Source: DASVBE01 sp036375995 (GTDB taxonomy: Bacteria; Actinomycetota; Actinomycetes; Streptosporangiales; Streptosporangiaceae). From it: a stretch of DNA of 64,000 bases. The number at the start of each line of letters is the position of its first letter. The stretch's first letter is position 1. Below are positions 1 through 7,589 of this stretch, one piece after another. The stretch covers positions 1 to 64,000 of the forward strand of contig DASVBE010000311.1 in assembly GCA_036375995.1 (NCBI GenBank). Reading direction: 5' to 3'. Made by a program: the position numbers and the translations under genes. The notes under the pieces were generated by a model. That model was not told the DNA's origin, made no database searches, and saw nothing but the letters and a program-made list of their open reading frames with translations.

Positions 1-60
1 CCGATCCGTCCAGCATCAAGTGAAGCCAGGCACTCAGGTCGCCTCAGGCCGCCTCGGCAC

Positions 61-303
61 TCAGGTCGCTGAGCCTGGGCTGTCCGGAGAGACTGCTTTG
101 ACCCGCCGACGAGTGAGTGCCACACCGGCCAGCACCAGGGCAAAGCCCGTGCGGACGATCAGGGTGACGGATTCGCCAAGCACCAGGACACCGAGCACGA
201 TCGCGACGACCGGCAGCAAGTAGGTGACGGTGGAGGCGATGGTCGCGCCTTCGCTGGTGATGATCTGGTAGTTCAGCACGTAGGCGATGCCAGTCCCGAG
301 TCC
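61..303 (-). pseudogene. EamA/DMT-family transporter, C-terminal remnant
   Basis: About 80 codons resemble the last part of the second EamA repeat of drug/metabolite transporters: a helix beginning GLGTGIAYVLNYQ, the typical GATIASTVTYLLPV stretch, a further helix with LVLGES, and a basic end (TRRR) before the stop. A complete EamA protein has about 300 residues and ten membrane segments, so most of the gene is missing. Upstream of residue GLGTG the open frame continues only as antisense of the integrase remnant, so homology stops abruptly near position 303. I read it as a non-functional fragment left by a deletion or integration event. Confidence 0.6.
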
Positions 304-304
304 G

Positions 305-511
305 GCCGAATGGACGCCGCGCGAGTTGCGGCACAGCTTCGTCTCACTGCTGTCTGACACTGAGGTCCCGATTGAGCACATCTCCCGGCTGGTCGGCCAC
401 AGCGGCACGACGACTACTGAGACGATCTACCGGAAGCAGATCCGGCCGGTCATCGTCCAGGGCGCCGACGTCATGGACCGGATCTTCCCGCAGGAACCCC
501 GCGATGCGTAG
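305..511 (+). pseudogene. Tyrosine recombinase (phage/ICE integrase), C-terminal remnant
   Basis: About 68 codons match the end of a tyrosine-recombinase catalytic domain: PRELRHSFVSLLSD carries the H/R-type LRHS motif, ISRLVGHSG carries the next conserved His, and ETIYRKQIRP carries the probable catalytic Tyr. Everything upstream, including the arm- and core-binding domains and the first catalytic Arg, is missing. The frame stops 66 nt short of the 3' end of a tRNA-Pro gene, a common attachment site for such elements. It is probably the relic of an integrated element. An ATG at 287 opens the frame but lies inside the transporter remnant. Confidence 0.65.
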
Positions 512-541
512 TTACTCACTTAGGTACTCACCGCATGGAGA

Positions 542-570
542 AGGCCATCCGCACTTGGTACGGATGGCCT
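542..570 (-). terminator. Hairpin downstream of tRNA-Pro
   Basis: Perfect 10-bp stem (AGGCCATCCG pairing with CGGATGGCCT) and a 9-nt loop, starting 7 nt beyond the CCA end of the tRNA on the minus strand. No long T-run follows, as is common for actinobacterial terminators. It may also serve the integrase remnant from the other side. Confidence 0.6.
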
Positions 571-576
571 CTGAGC

Positions 577-653
577 TGGTCGGGGTGGCCGGATTTGAAC
601 CGGCGGCCTCTTCGTCCCGAACGAAGCGCGCTGCCAAGCTGCGCCACACCCCG
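577..653 (-). tRNA. tRNA-Pro (anticodon CGG)
   Basis: The minus strand folds as a full cloverleaf. The acceptor 5' strand CGGGGTG pairs with CACCCCG and a genomically encoded CCA follows. The anticodon stem is CTTCG/CGAAG around loop TTCGGGA, so the anticodon is CGG, reading the proline codon CCG. The T arm is GCCGG-TTCAAAT-CCGGC. A terminator-like hairpin follows, and an integrase remnant lies just beyond its 3' end, consistent with use as an integration site. Confidence 0.95.
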
Positions 654-670
654 ATGACCGCTGCTGAAGT

Positions 671-1615
671 CTAGCGGATCCGGGGGACCAGTGTGAGCAG
701 CGATGCCTCGGGCCGGCAGCAGAAGCGGACCGGAGCCCACGGCGAGGTGCCGAGACCGCCGGAGACGTGCAGCCACGCGGGTTCGCGGTCGCCGGACTCC
801 TGCAGCTCACGGGCCTGGGGACTGGTAATGGCCGGGTGCCGGTGCAGGCCGCTGACCCGCTCGCGGTCAATGCCGCAATTCGTGACCAGGGCCCCGTAAC
901 CGGGCACGCACAGCTGGCCGCCGTGCGTGTGGCCGGCCAGCAGCAGATCGAAGCCATCCGCCGCGAAGCAGTCGAGCACCCGCGGCTCGGGGGTGTGCAT
1001 GATGCCGAGCCGCAGCCCGGCGGCCGGGTCCGCGGGCCCGGCGATCTCGTCGTACCGGTCCTTGCCGAGGTGCGAGTCGTTCACGCCGGCCACCTCAGCC
1101 TCGAGATGCCCGGCCTTCAGCCGCGTCCGCCGGTTGTTCAGGTCGAGCCATCCGGCCGCGGACATCGCCGCGCCGAGCTCCCGCCACGGCAGGTCCGCCA
1201 TCTCCGGCCGGTTGTCCTTGGCGCTGGTCCGCCACAGATACCGGGCCGGGTTCTTCGGGATCGGCGAGTACATGTCGTTGGACCCGTACACGAACACGCC
1301 AGGCCGGTCGAGCAGCGGCCCTAGTGAATCCAGAAACGGCTGTACGGCTCGCTGGTGCGCGATCGAGTCACCCGTGTTGACGACCAGGTCCGGGTCGAGA
1401 GCGTCGAGGGACCGGATCCAGGACATCAGCCGGTGCCGCCCGGGGGTCAGGTGCGCATCAGAGAGATGCAGCAGCCGCAGGGTGGGCGAGCCGGGGGGAA
1501 GCACGGGGACGTCGTAGCGGCGCAGCACGAACCAGTTGCGCTCGACGACGGCGGCGTACCCCGCCACGGCTGCCCCGGCAGCGACGGCGGTCCCGATCAG
1601 GCCTCTGAATCGCAT
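671..1615 (-). CDS. Membrane-anchored metallophosphoesterase (Rv3683-like)
   Basis: 314-residue calcineurin-like phosphoesterase. A single N-terminal hydrophobic helix (about residues 5-24) suggests a membrane anchor. Metal-site motifs follow: LSDAH at 51-55, NTGD at 80-83, GSND at 111-114 (in place of the textbook GNHD), a His at 207 and AGHTHGG at 227-233. Homologues sit beside the class A PBP gene in mycobacteria, as here one gene away. The substrate is unknown; YkuE/lipid-headgroup type hydrolases are relatives. The ATG at 1615 is preferred because residues upstream look unrelated; it diverges from the YqeY gene. Confidence 0.88.
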   Translation of the reverse strand: MRFRGLIGTAVAAGAAVAGYAAVVERNWFVLRRYDVPVLPPGSPTLRLLHLSDAHLTPGRHRLMSWIRSLDALDPDLVVNTGDSIAHQRAVQPFLDSLGPLLDRPGVFVYGSNDMYSPIPKNPARYLWRTSAKDNRPEMADLPWRELGAAMSAAGWLDLNNRRTRLKAGHLEAEVAGVNDSHLGKDRYDEIAGPADPAAGLRLGIMHTPEPRVLDCFAADGFDLLLAGHTHGGQLCVPGYGALVTNCGIDRERVSGLHRHPAITSPQARELQESGDREPAWLHVSGGLGTSPWAPVRFCCRPEASLLTLVPRIR

Positions 1616-1700
1616 CCCCACATGCTGCCACGGCCGGCCAGGTGACCGGACCGGAGCGCAGCGGGCCGGCCCCGGGCCGGTGTGCGGCAGGATGGGCCCC

Positions 1701-2156
1701 ATGACGGCACTGAAAGCACAGCTGCGGGGCGACCTGACCGCCGCGATGAAAGCCAGGGACGCGGTCCGGACCAGGACCCTGCGGATGGCGCTGACGTCGC
1801 TGGCCAACGAGGAGGTCGCCGGCCAGGCGCCGCGTGAGCTGAGCGACGACGAGGTGCTGCGGGTGCTCACCCGGGAAGCCAAGCGGCGCCGGGAGGCCGC
1901 CGAGGCGTTCGAGTCCGCCGGACGGGCCGAGCAGGCCGCGGCGGAGCGGGCCGAGGGCGAGGTGCTGGCTGCCTACCTGCCGGTCCCGCTGACCGACGAC
2001 GAGCTGGCCGCGCTGGTCAGCGAGGCGGTGGCGGAGACCGGCGCGGCCGGGATGGCGGCCATGGGCCAGGTCATGAAGACCGTCACCCCACGGGTAGCCG
2101 GCCGCGCGGAGGGCGGCCGGGTCGCCGCGGCGGTGCGGAAAGCCCTGTCTGGCTGA
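1701..2156 (+). CDS. GatB/YqeY domain protein
   Basis: 151 residues covering a free-standing YqeY domain: a helical N-terminal half (LKAQLRGDLTAAMKARD) and the typical end PRVAGRAEGGRVAAAVRKAL. The domain is related to the tail of the GatB amidotransferase subunit and is thought to bind tRNA, though no reaction has been shown for the stand-alone form. The ATG at 1701 fits the family N-terminus; CAGGAT ends 7 nt upstream and could be a weak -10 for a leaderless transcript. The stop lies 5 nt from the convergent PBP gene. Confidence 0.85.
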   Translation: MTALKAQLRGDLTAAMKARDAVRTRTLRMALTSLANEEVAGQAPRELSDDEVLRVLTREAKRRREAAEAFESAGRAEQAAAERAEGEVLAAYLPVPLTDDELAALVSEAVAETGAAGMAAMGQVMKTVTPRVAGRAEGGRVAAAVRKALSG

Positions 2157-2161
2157 CCTGA

Positions 2162-4525
2162 TCAGGCCTGAGGCACGGCGTGGCCGTTGACGCCGCCACC
2201 CCCGCCGTTGCCCGGGCCGCCGCCGTTACCGCCGCCGCCGTTGCCCGGGCCGGTGCCGACACCGTTGCCGTTGCCGTTGCCGTTGCCTTTGCCCGGGCCG
2301 CCGCCACCGCCGTGGCCGTGACCGCCGCCCTTCTTCTTCGGCGGCTTGGGCGAGTTCACGCCGTCGCCCATGGAGTAGTACGGGCTGTCCCCGGGCACCG
2401 GAACGAACTGGGCAATGGTCTTGCCCAGGTTCGCGTGCTGGAAGGTGAACTGCCAGATCATGCCGGAGTTCATGCCGAACATCTCGCCGGCGCAGAAGAA
2501 CGAGCCACTGGCCAGCCGGTAGCAGGAGTCCGGGCCCTGCATCGACCGGGTCCGCGGCGGATAGAACATCACCACGTAGCCGGCCAGCCGCGGGGTGAAC
2601 CCGCCGAACGCGGCGAAGTCGAAGTCGTTCGCGGTGCCGGTCTTGCCGGCCTGCGGCGGGACAACGCCGTTCTGGGTGAACTGGTCGCCGGCCGCGGTGC
2701 CCGGGGACACCAGCACGCCCTGCAGCACGTGGATCGCCGCGTCGGCGACCTGCGTGGACAGCACCCGGTGGCAGTCCGCCGACTTGACCGGCAGATGGTC
2801 GCCGGTCCGGTCGACGATCCGCTGGATCGCGATCGGCTCGCAGTACACGCCCCGGGCGGCGACCGTGGCGTAAGCCGCAGCCATCGTCATCGGCGACACG
2901 TTCACCGAGCCGAGCGTGAACGACGGGATGTCATCCGCCGGGTACTGGTAGTTCGGGCTGCCCACCTTGCCCACGCCCTCGGTCAGCGAGGTGCCGTTCG
3001 CGCGGTGCACGCCCAGGCTCTGCGCGGTCTTCACCACGTTGCACAGCCCGACCTTCTGCTCCAGGTGGGCGTAGAACACGTTGATGGACTGCGTGGTGCC
3101 GTTGTAGAGGGTGAACGCCTCGGGCTTACTCGGCCCCTCGGAGTTGTTCACCACGTACGGCGTGGCGATCGGGTTCCCCTGGCAGTTGGTGTAGCCAGTG
3201 ATCGACTCCGGTGAGGAGACCTTCATGTTGAAGCCGAACGGCACGCCCTGCTTCAGCGCGGTCAGCAGCGTGAACAGCTTGGACGAGGAGCCGGTCTGCA
3301 CGCCCTGCCCGCCGTTGAACCTGGTGTCCACCGCGTAGTCGACGTTGGTCTGGCCGGGCCCGGTGCCGTACGGCCGGTCCAGGGCGATGGCCCTGACCCG
3401 GCCGGTGCCGGGCTGGATGAGCACCTCGGTGGCCGCGTTGCCGCCCGGGTTGAAGCGGCTCGGCGGCGCCGGCAGCATGTAGTTCACCGCGTGCTGGGCG
3501 GCGCGCTGGTCGACCGGGTCCAGGGTGGTGTAGATCTTCAGCCCGCCGGTCTGGTTCATCGCCTGGTAGGCCTCGTGGTAAGCGGGGTCCTGGCGCATCA
3601 CCGAGAGCACGTAGTCGCAGAAGAACGCGGCCTTGGCCAGCTTGGTGGACCGGGCGCTGCAGCCCTCCTGCAGCTGGTTGGTGGAGGCGTGCAGGCCGAG
3701 CGGTGTGGCCATGGCCGCCTGGGCCTGCGCCTTGGTGATGTCGTGCAGCTGCAGCATCCGCTGGAGCACGACGTTGCGCCGGGCCCTGGCGAAGCCCGGG
3801 TGCGCCAGCGGGTTGTACAGGGAAGGGTTCTCTACGATGCCAGCCAGCAGCGCGGCCTGGGGCAGCGTGAGCTTCTTGGCCGAGGTATGGAAGTAGCGCT
3901 GCGCGGCGATCTGCACGCCGTAGGCCTGGTTGTTGAAGTAGGCCACGCTCAGGTACGCGGCGAGCAGCTGGTTCTTGGTCAGCTCGTGCTCGACGTTGAT
4001 GGCCATCCGCAGCTCGCGGAGCTTGCGGGCGGGGGTCTCGGAGATCGCCGCGGCCCGCCCCGCCGCGTTCTGCGCGGTCAGCACCAGGGCGTTCTTCACG
4101 TACTGCTGGGCCAGCGTGGACCCGCCCTGCACGGCCTTGTGCTCGAGGTTGTTGATCAGCGCCCGGATCGTGCCCTTGGCGTCGATCGCGCCGTGCTGGT
4201 AGAACCGGGCGTCCTCGATCGCGATGATCGCCTTGCGCATCGGCACCGAGATCTGGTCGTAGGTCACCGGGACGCGGTCGATGCCGTTCGGGTAGTAGTA
4301 CGTGATCAGGTGGCCCTTGCGGTCGTAGATCTCCGACCGGACCGGCAGCAGGCCCAGCTTCGGCACCGGCAGGTGGTCGAACTTGCTGATCGCTGTCTTA
4401 GTCAGGACACCGATCCCGGCCACCGTGGGGACCGCGATCGCGGCGAACAGCAGGCCCGCGGCAACCGCCATGGTGATTAGCCGGGCTACTGTCGTCGCCC
4501 TGGCGCGGCGCAGTGAGTTCAGCAC
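2162..4525 (-). CDS. Bifunctional class A penicillin-binding protein (PonA2-like)
   Basis: 787-residue peptidoglycan glycosyltransferase/transpeptidase. One membrane anchor spans about 13-40. The GT51 domain has the catalytic Glu in IEDARFY (about 104) and QGGSTLAQQ (133-141). The transpeptidase triad is SSSK (413-416), SIN (480-482) and KTG (628-630). Instead of the PASTA domain of mycobacterial PonA2, the C-terminus from about 735 is a Lys/Gly/Asn/His-rich low-complexity tail with many GN repeats. Start: GTG at 4525, because TACCCT ends 6 nt upstream (leaderless pattern) and the anchor follows at once; the open frame extends to 4783 without family similarity. Neighbourhood matches Rv3679-Rv3683. 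Confidence 0.93.
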   Translation of the reverse strand: MLNSLRRARATTVARLITMAVAAGLLFAAIAVPTVAGIGVLTKTAISKFDHLPVPKLGLLPVRSEIYDRKGHLITYYYPNGIDRVPVTYDQISVPMRKAIIAIEDARFYQHGAIDAKGTIRALINNLEHKAVQGGSTLAQQYVKNALVLTAQNAAGRAAAISETPARKLRELRMAINVEHELTKNQLLAAYLSVAYFNNQAYGVQIAAQRYFHTSAKKLTLPQAALLAGIVENPSLYNPLAHPGFARARRNVVLQRMLQLHDITKAQAQAAMATPLGLHASTNQLQEGCSARSTKLAKAAFFCDYVLSVMRQDPAYHEAYQAMNQTGGLKIYTTLDPVDQRAAQHAVNYMLPAPPSRFNPGGNAATEVLIQPGTGRVRAIALDRPYGTGPGQTNVDYAVDTRFNGGQGVQTGSSSKLFTLLTALKQGVPFGFNMKVSSPESITGYTNCQGNPIATPYVVNNSEGPSKPEAFTLYNGTTQSINVFYAHLEQKVGLCNVVKTAQSLGVHRANGTSLTEGVGKVGSPNYQYPADDIPSFTLGSVNVSPMTMAAAYATVAARGVYCEPIAIQRIVDRTGDHLPVKSADCHRVLSTQVADAAIHVLQGVLVSPGTAAGDQFTQNGVVPPQAGKTGTANDFDFAAFGGFTPRLAGYVVMFYPPRTRSMQGPDSCYRLASGSFFCAGEMFGMNSGMIWQFTFQHANLGKTIAQFVPVPGDSPYYSMGDGVNSPKPPKKKGGGHGHGGGGGPGKGNGNGNGNGVGTGPGNGGGGNGGGPGNGGGGGVNGHAVPQA

Positions 4526-4862
4526 GGGTTCAGGGTACGCTGGCGCCGCCGCGGCCTGGTCCAGCTCGGAGAAACCGCAGCTAGCGGGCGTGCTGGTGAT
4601 CCCCAAACCGGCCGAAGGCCGGACCTGGCGGCGCAGCTCACAGGCGCGGGTAACTAGTAGCAGCGCTGCATATAGTCCATGCGGACTATCTGTGAAATGA
4701 GCCCGACAGGGACTAGCGCTCCGGCCTGGACTTCCGTAAGTTACGTTTTCGCAACCTTCAAGCGGAGCCAGGCACCCCCCCAAAGCCGGCTCTCCCCGCC
4801 AGTGAACGCCATCCGGCGTGACGACCCCCTGCGGGCGTGACGATCAGGAGGAGTTGGGCTAC
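4526..4862. other. Divergent PBP/whiB4 intergenic region
   Basis: 337 nt between divergent genes. It holds the PBP -10 at 4532-4537, an AT-richer stretch at about 4660-4760, and a perfect dyad at 4672-4689 (ATAGTCC, ATGC, GGACTAT) that could be an operator for either gene. The whiB4 Shine-Dalgarno AGGAGGAG is at 4846-4853. No further gene is supported. Confidence 0.5.
4532..4537 (-). promoter_or_regulatory. -10 hexamer TACCCT, leaderless start of the PBP gene
   Basis: TACCCT on the minus strand ends 6 nt before the GTG at 4525 and no Shine-Dalgarno is present. The same geometry recurs at ten other genes in this window. No good -35 is visible. Confidence 0.5.
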
Positions 4863-5162
4863 ATGTGGATCACGGACTGGACCGCCCGCGCCGCGTGCAA
4901 AGGCACGGACCCTGACGAGCTTTTCGTCCAGGGGGCGGCGCAGAACCGGGCCAAGCTGATCTGCCGCGGCTGCCCCGTCCGCACCGAGTGCCTCGCGGAC
5001 GCGTTGGACAACCGCATTGAGTTCGGTGTGTGGGGTGGGATGACTGAGCGGGAGCGCAGGGCGCTGCTCCGCCGCCGCCCGGACGTTGACTCCTGGCGGG
5101 AGCTGCTGGAGACCGCCCGTAACAAGTACGAGCGCAGCGGCGACGAACTGGTCGCCAGCTGA
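4863..5162 (+). CDS. whiB4: WhiB4-type iron-sulfur transcriptional regulator
   Basis: 99-residue Wbl protein. Four cluster ligands are C12, C34, C37 and C43 (ICRGCPVRTEC); the G[V/I]WGG turn is at 55-59, followed by a basic DNA-binding tail (TERERRALLRRR). The stretch TDPDELFVQGAAQ and its place between the PBP and the ArsA pair match M. tuberculosis WhiB4 (Rv3681c), an oxygen- and redox-responsive regulator with a 4Fe-4S cluster. Start ATG 4863 has an excellent Shine-Dalgarno 9 nt upstream; the frame opens earlier at 4818 without support. Confidence 0.95.
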   Translation: MWITDWTARAACKGTDPDELFVQGAAQNRAKLICRGCPVRTECLADALDNRIEFGVWGGMTERERRALLRRRPDVDSWRELLETARNKYERSGDELVAS

Positions 5163-5233
5163 CGCTGAGCCGCTGAGCCGCAGCCCCCGCGAGCTGACCC
5201 GCAGCCCCTCCCGCAGCGCCCCGGCCGGGCCGG

Positions 5234-6397
5234 TCAGGCCCGCAGGAAACTCTCGCCGATCGCCGCGAGCCCATCCAGGTCGTGCACGTCTTCCGGCTGC
5301 GCCGGGATCCGCACGACCGGGATGTCCGGATGGGCCGCGGTGAAATGCTCGGCCAGCCGCCGCTCCGAGGCCGCCAGCTCCATCCGCCCGGCGTGCAGCC
5401 GCAGCGCGGCCACGGCCAGCGCGTGCCCGCCCGCGCCGTCCTGCGCCCCGTCGTCGGCGGCCTGCAGGGTCTCCGCGGCGGCCAGGCTGCGCGCGGCGGA
5501 CAGCCGGGCCGCGGGCAGCTCGTGCACCCGGTTCAGCACCAGCCCGGCCAGCGGCATCCCCTCGTCGGCCAGCCGCTCCACGAAGTACGAGGCCTCCCGC
5601 AGCGCGTCCGGCTCGGGCGCCGCGATCACCAGGAACGACGTGCCCGGGGCGCGCAGCAGCTGGTAGGTGTAGTCGGCCCGTTCCCGGAACCCGCCGAACA
5701 TGGTGTCCAGCGCGGAGACAAAGGTCTGCACGTCGCGCAGCACCTGGGCGCCGAGGATCTTGGTCAGCACCCCGGTCACCATGCCGAACCCGGCGTTGAG
5801 CACCCGGAGGTAGGCCCGGCCGCCGACTTTGGCCGGCGCGGTCAGCAGCCGGAGCAGCTTCCCGTCGAGGAACCGGCTCAGCCGCTGCGGCGCGTCCAGG
5901 AAGTCCAGCGCGGACCGGCTGGGCGGGGTGTCCACCACGATCAGGTCCCACGTGTCGGACCGGCGCAGCTGGCCGAGCTTCTCCATCGCCATGTACTCCT
6001 GCGTGCCGGAGAAGCCCGAGGACAGCGACTGGTAGAAGGGGTTGGCCAGGATCTGCTCGGCCCGGTCCGGATCGGCGTGCTGCTCGACGATCTCGTCGAA
6101 CGTCCGCTTCATGTCGAGCATCATCGCGTGCAGGCTGCCGCCGCCAGGACCGCTCGCGCCCGGAACCGGGCGGGGGGTGTTGTCCAGTGAGGTCAGGCCC
6201 ATCGACTGGGCCAGCCGCCGGGCCGGGTCCACGGTCAGCACGACCACGTTCCGGCCGTGCTGCGCGGCGGCCCGCAGGCCGAGCGCCGCGGCCGTGGTGG
6301 TCTTGCCCACCCCGCCCGACCCGCAGCACACGATGATCCGCGTCCGCCGGTCGCGGAGCAGGCCGTCCACGTCCAGCGGCGGGGGTACGGCGGTCAT
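5234..6397 (-). CDS. ArsA/Get3-family ATPase (downstream member of pair)
   Basis: 387-residue P-loop ATPase of the anion-transporting ArsA/Get3 type. The deviant Walker A GSGGVGKTTT lies at 26-35, the switch-like VDPARRL near 57, and the Walker B-like DLIVVDTPPS near 150. It corresponds to the second gene of the Rv3679/Rv3680 pair, which in mycobacteria form a heteromeric complex. The start ATG overlaps the stop of the upstream ATPase gene (TGATG), so the two are translationally coupled. No ArsB-type channel or arsenic gene is near, so arsenite export is unlikely; a tail-anchored-protein or envelope role is possible. Confidence 0.9.
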   Translation of the reverse strand: MTAVPPPLDVDGLLRDRRTRIIVCCGSGGVGKTTTAAALGLRAAAQHGRNVVVLTVDPARRLAQSMGLTSLDNTPRPVPGASGPGGGSLHAMMLDMKRTFDEIVEQHADPDRAEQILANPFYQSLSSGFSGTQEYMAMEKLGQLRRSDTWDLIVVDTPPSRSALDFLDAPQRLSRFLDGKLLRLLTAPAKVGGRAYLRVLNAGFGMVTGVLTKILGAQVLRDVQTFVSALDTMFGGFRERADYTYQLLRAPGTSFLVIAAPEPDALREASYFVERLADEGMPLAGLVLNRVHELPAARLSAARSLAAAETLQAADDGAQDGAGGHALAVAALRLHAGRMELAASERRLAEHFTAAHPDIPVVRIPAQPEDVHDLDGLAAIGESFLRA

Positions 6398-7407
6398 CAG
6401 GCCGCTCCCTGCTCGCGCAGCGCGGCAGCCAGCCGGTAGAGCCCGGCCAGGTCCATGCCGTAGGGGATCAGCGGAAGGTCATACCGCGGCTGCCTGGCCC
6501 CGGCCAGCCGCCGCCGCTGCGCCTTCGCCGCGGTGACCGTCTGGGCCTGCGTGATCAGCTCGGTGGCCAGGTCCGCGGCCAGCCGGCCGTCGTCGTCGAT
6601 CCCGGCGGCCTTCAGGCCGGCGGCGAGCTCGGCAGTGTCCACCGCGCCGTGCGCGGTCGCGCGCAGCTGGTCCGCGGGCAGGCTGAGCGGCGGCTGCACC
6701 ATGTTGATGATGATGCCGCCGGGCTGCAGGCCAAGCCCGGTCAGCTCGGCCACCCCGTCCAGGGTCTCCTGCACCGGCATCTCCTCCAGCAGCGTGACGA
6801 AATGCACGGCGGTGGCGGGCGAGCTGATCACCTTCCGGACGGTTTCCGCGTGCGCGCGGATCGGGCCCACCCGGGCCAGCCCGGATATCTCGGCGGTGAC
6901 GTTCAGGAACCGGCCGATCTGCCCGGTCGGCGGCGCGTCCATGACCACCGCGTCGTAGCGGTAGCCGCCGGCGTCCTTGCGCCGGGCGGCCTCGACCGCC
7001 TTGCCGGTCAGCAGTACGTCACGCACCCCGGGCGCGATCGTGGTGGCGAAGTCCACCACGCCCAGCCTGGTCAGCGCAGTGCCCGCGTGCCGCAGGTTGT
7101 AGAACATCTCCAGGTACTCGAGAAGCGCCGCCTCCGGGTCGGCGGCCAGTGCGTACACCTCGCCGCCGCCCGGCCGGGTCGTGGTGCCCGGCGCGACCGC
7201 CACCTTGCGCTCGCCGTAGGGCAGCGGCGGGCAGTCGAAGACCTGGGCGATGCCCTGGCGTCCCTCGACCTCGATCAGCAGCACCCGCCGCCCGCCGGTG
7301 GCCAGCGCCAGGGCGAGCGCCGCGGCCACCGTCGTCTTGCCCGTGCCGCCCTTGCCGGTGACGACGTGCAGCCGCACGCCCTCCCAGTCGGTGTCCCGCA
7401 CCCTCAC
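6397..7407 (-). CDS. ArsA/Get3-family ATPase (upstream member of pair)
   Basis: 336 residues from the chosen GTG. Walker A GKGGTGKTT is at 18-26, VLLIEVEGRQ follows, and the DAPPTGQIGRFL switch region is recognisable. It overlaps the partner ATPase by one base, implying a stoichiometric pair as for Rv3679/Rv3680. Start: the GTG at 7407 is preceded by TAGCCT ending 7 nt upstream (leaderless pattern) and begins immediately before the P-loop strand; the open frame runs to 7575 but that extension is Gly/Pro/Arg-rich and overlaps the likely promoter. It is divergent from the SPFH gene. Confidence 0.9.
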   Translation of the reverse strand: MRVRDTDWEGVRLHVVTGKGGTGKTTVAAALALALATGGRRVLLIEVEGRQGIAQVFDCPPLPYGERKVAVAPGTTTRPGGGEVYALAADPEAALLEYLEMFYNLRHAGTALTRLGVVDFATTIAPGVRDVLLTGKAVEAARRKDAGGYRYDAVVMDAPPTGQIGRFLNVTAEISGLARVGPIRAHAETVRKVISSPATAVHFVTLLEEMPVQETLDGVAELTGLGLQPGGIIINMVQPPLSLPADQLRATAHGAVDTAELAAGLKAAGIDDDGRLAADLATELITQAQTVTAAKAQRRRLAGARQPRYDLPLIPYGMDLAGLYRLAAALREQGAA

Positions 7408-7414
7408 CTTTTCG

Positions 7415-7420
7415 AGGCTA
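7415..7420 (-). promoter_or_regulatory. -10 hexamer TAGCCT, leaderless start of the ATPase operon
   Basis: GGATAGCCT on the minus strand, with the hexamer ending 7 nt before the GTG at 7407. The same GGATAGCCT occurs before the DUF2516 gene at 50845. Confidence 0.5.
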
Positions 7421-7589
7421 TCCGGGGCCCGGGACCGCTGCGGCGGCGGCAGGCGGCGTTTCCCCGCGGGCCGCCCGGGGCAATTCCCGCCGGGGCAGCT
7501 ATTTCCGGCGCCCCGTCCGCCCGGGGCGCCGCGGCGCCCGGAAAAGTCACTAGGCTGATAGCAGAAATCGGGCATGAAGCCGGAAAGAG

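Noticed and set aside
4635..4700. Crp site in the PBP/whiB4 region
   Set aside because: Isolated CTCACA and TGTGA half-sites are 48 nt apart and do not form the TGTGA-N6-TCACA palindrome.
4526..4783. 86-residue N-terminal extension of the PBP
   Set aside because: No similarity to PBPs, overlaps the promoter hexamer and dyad, and the membrane anchor starts right after the GTG at 4525.
5234..7407. Arsenic resistance operon
   Set aside because: Two ArsA-like ATPases but no arsR, arsB, arsC or Cys-rich metal site; synteny points to the Rv3679/Rv3680 type.
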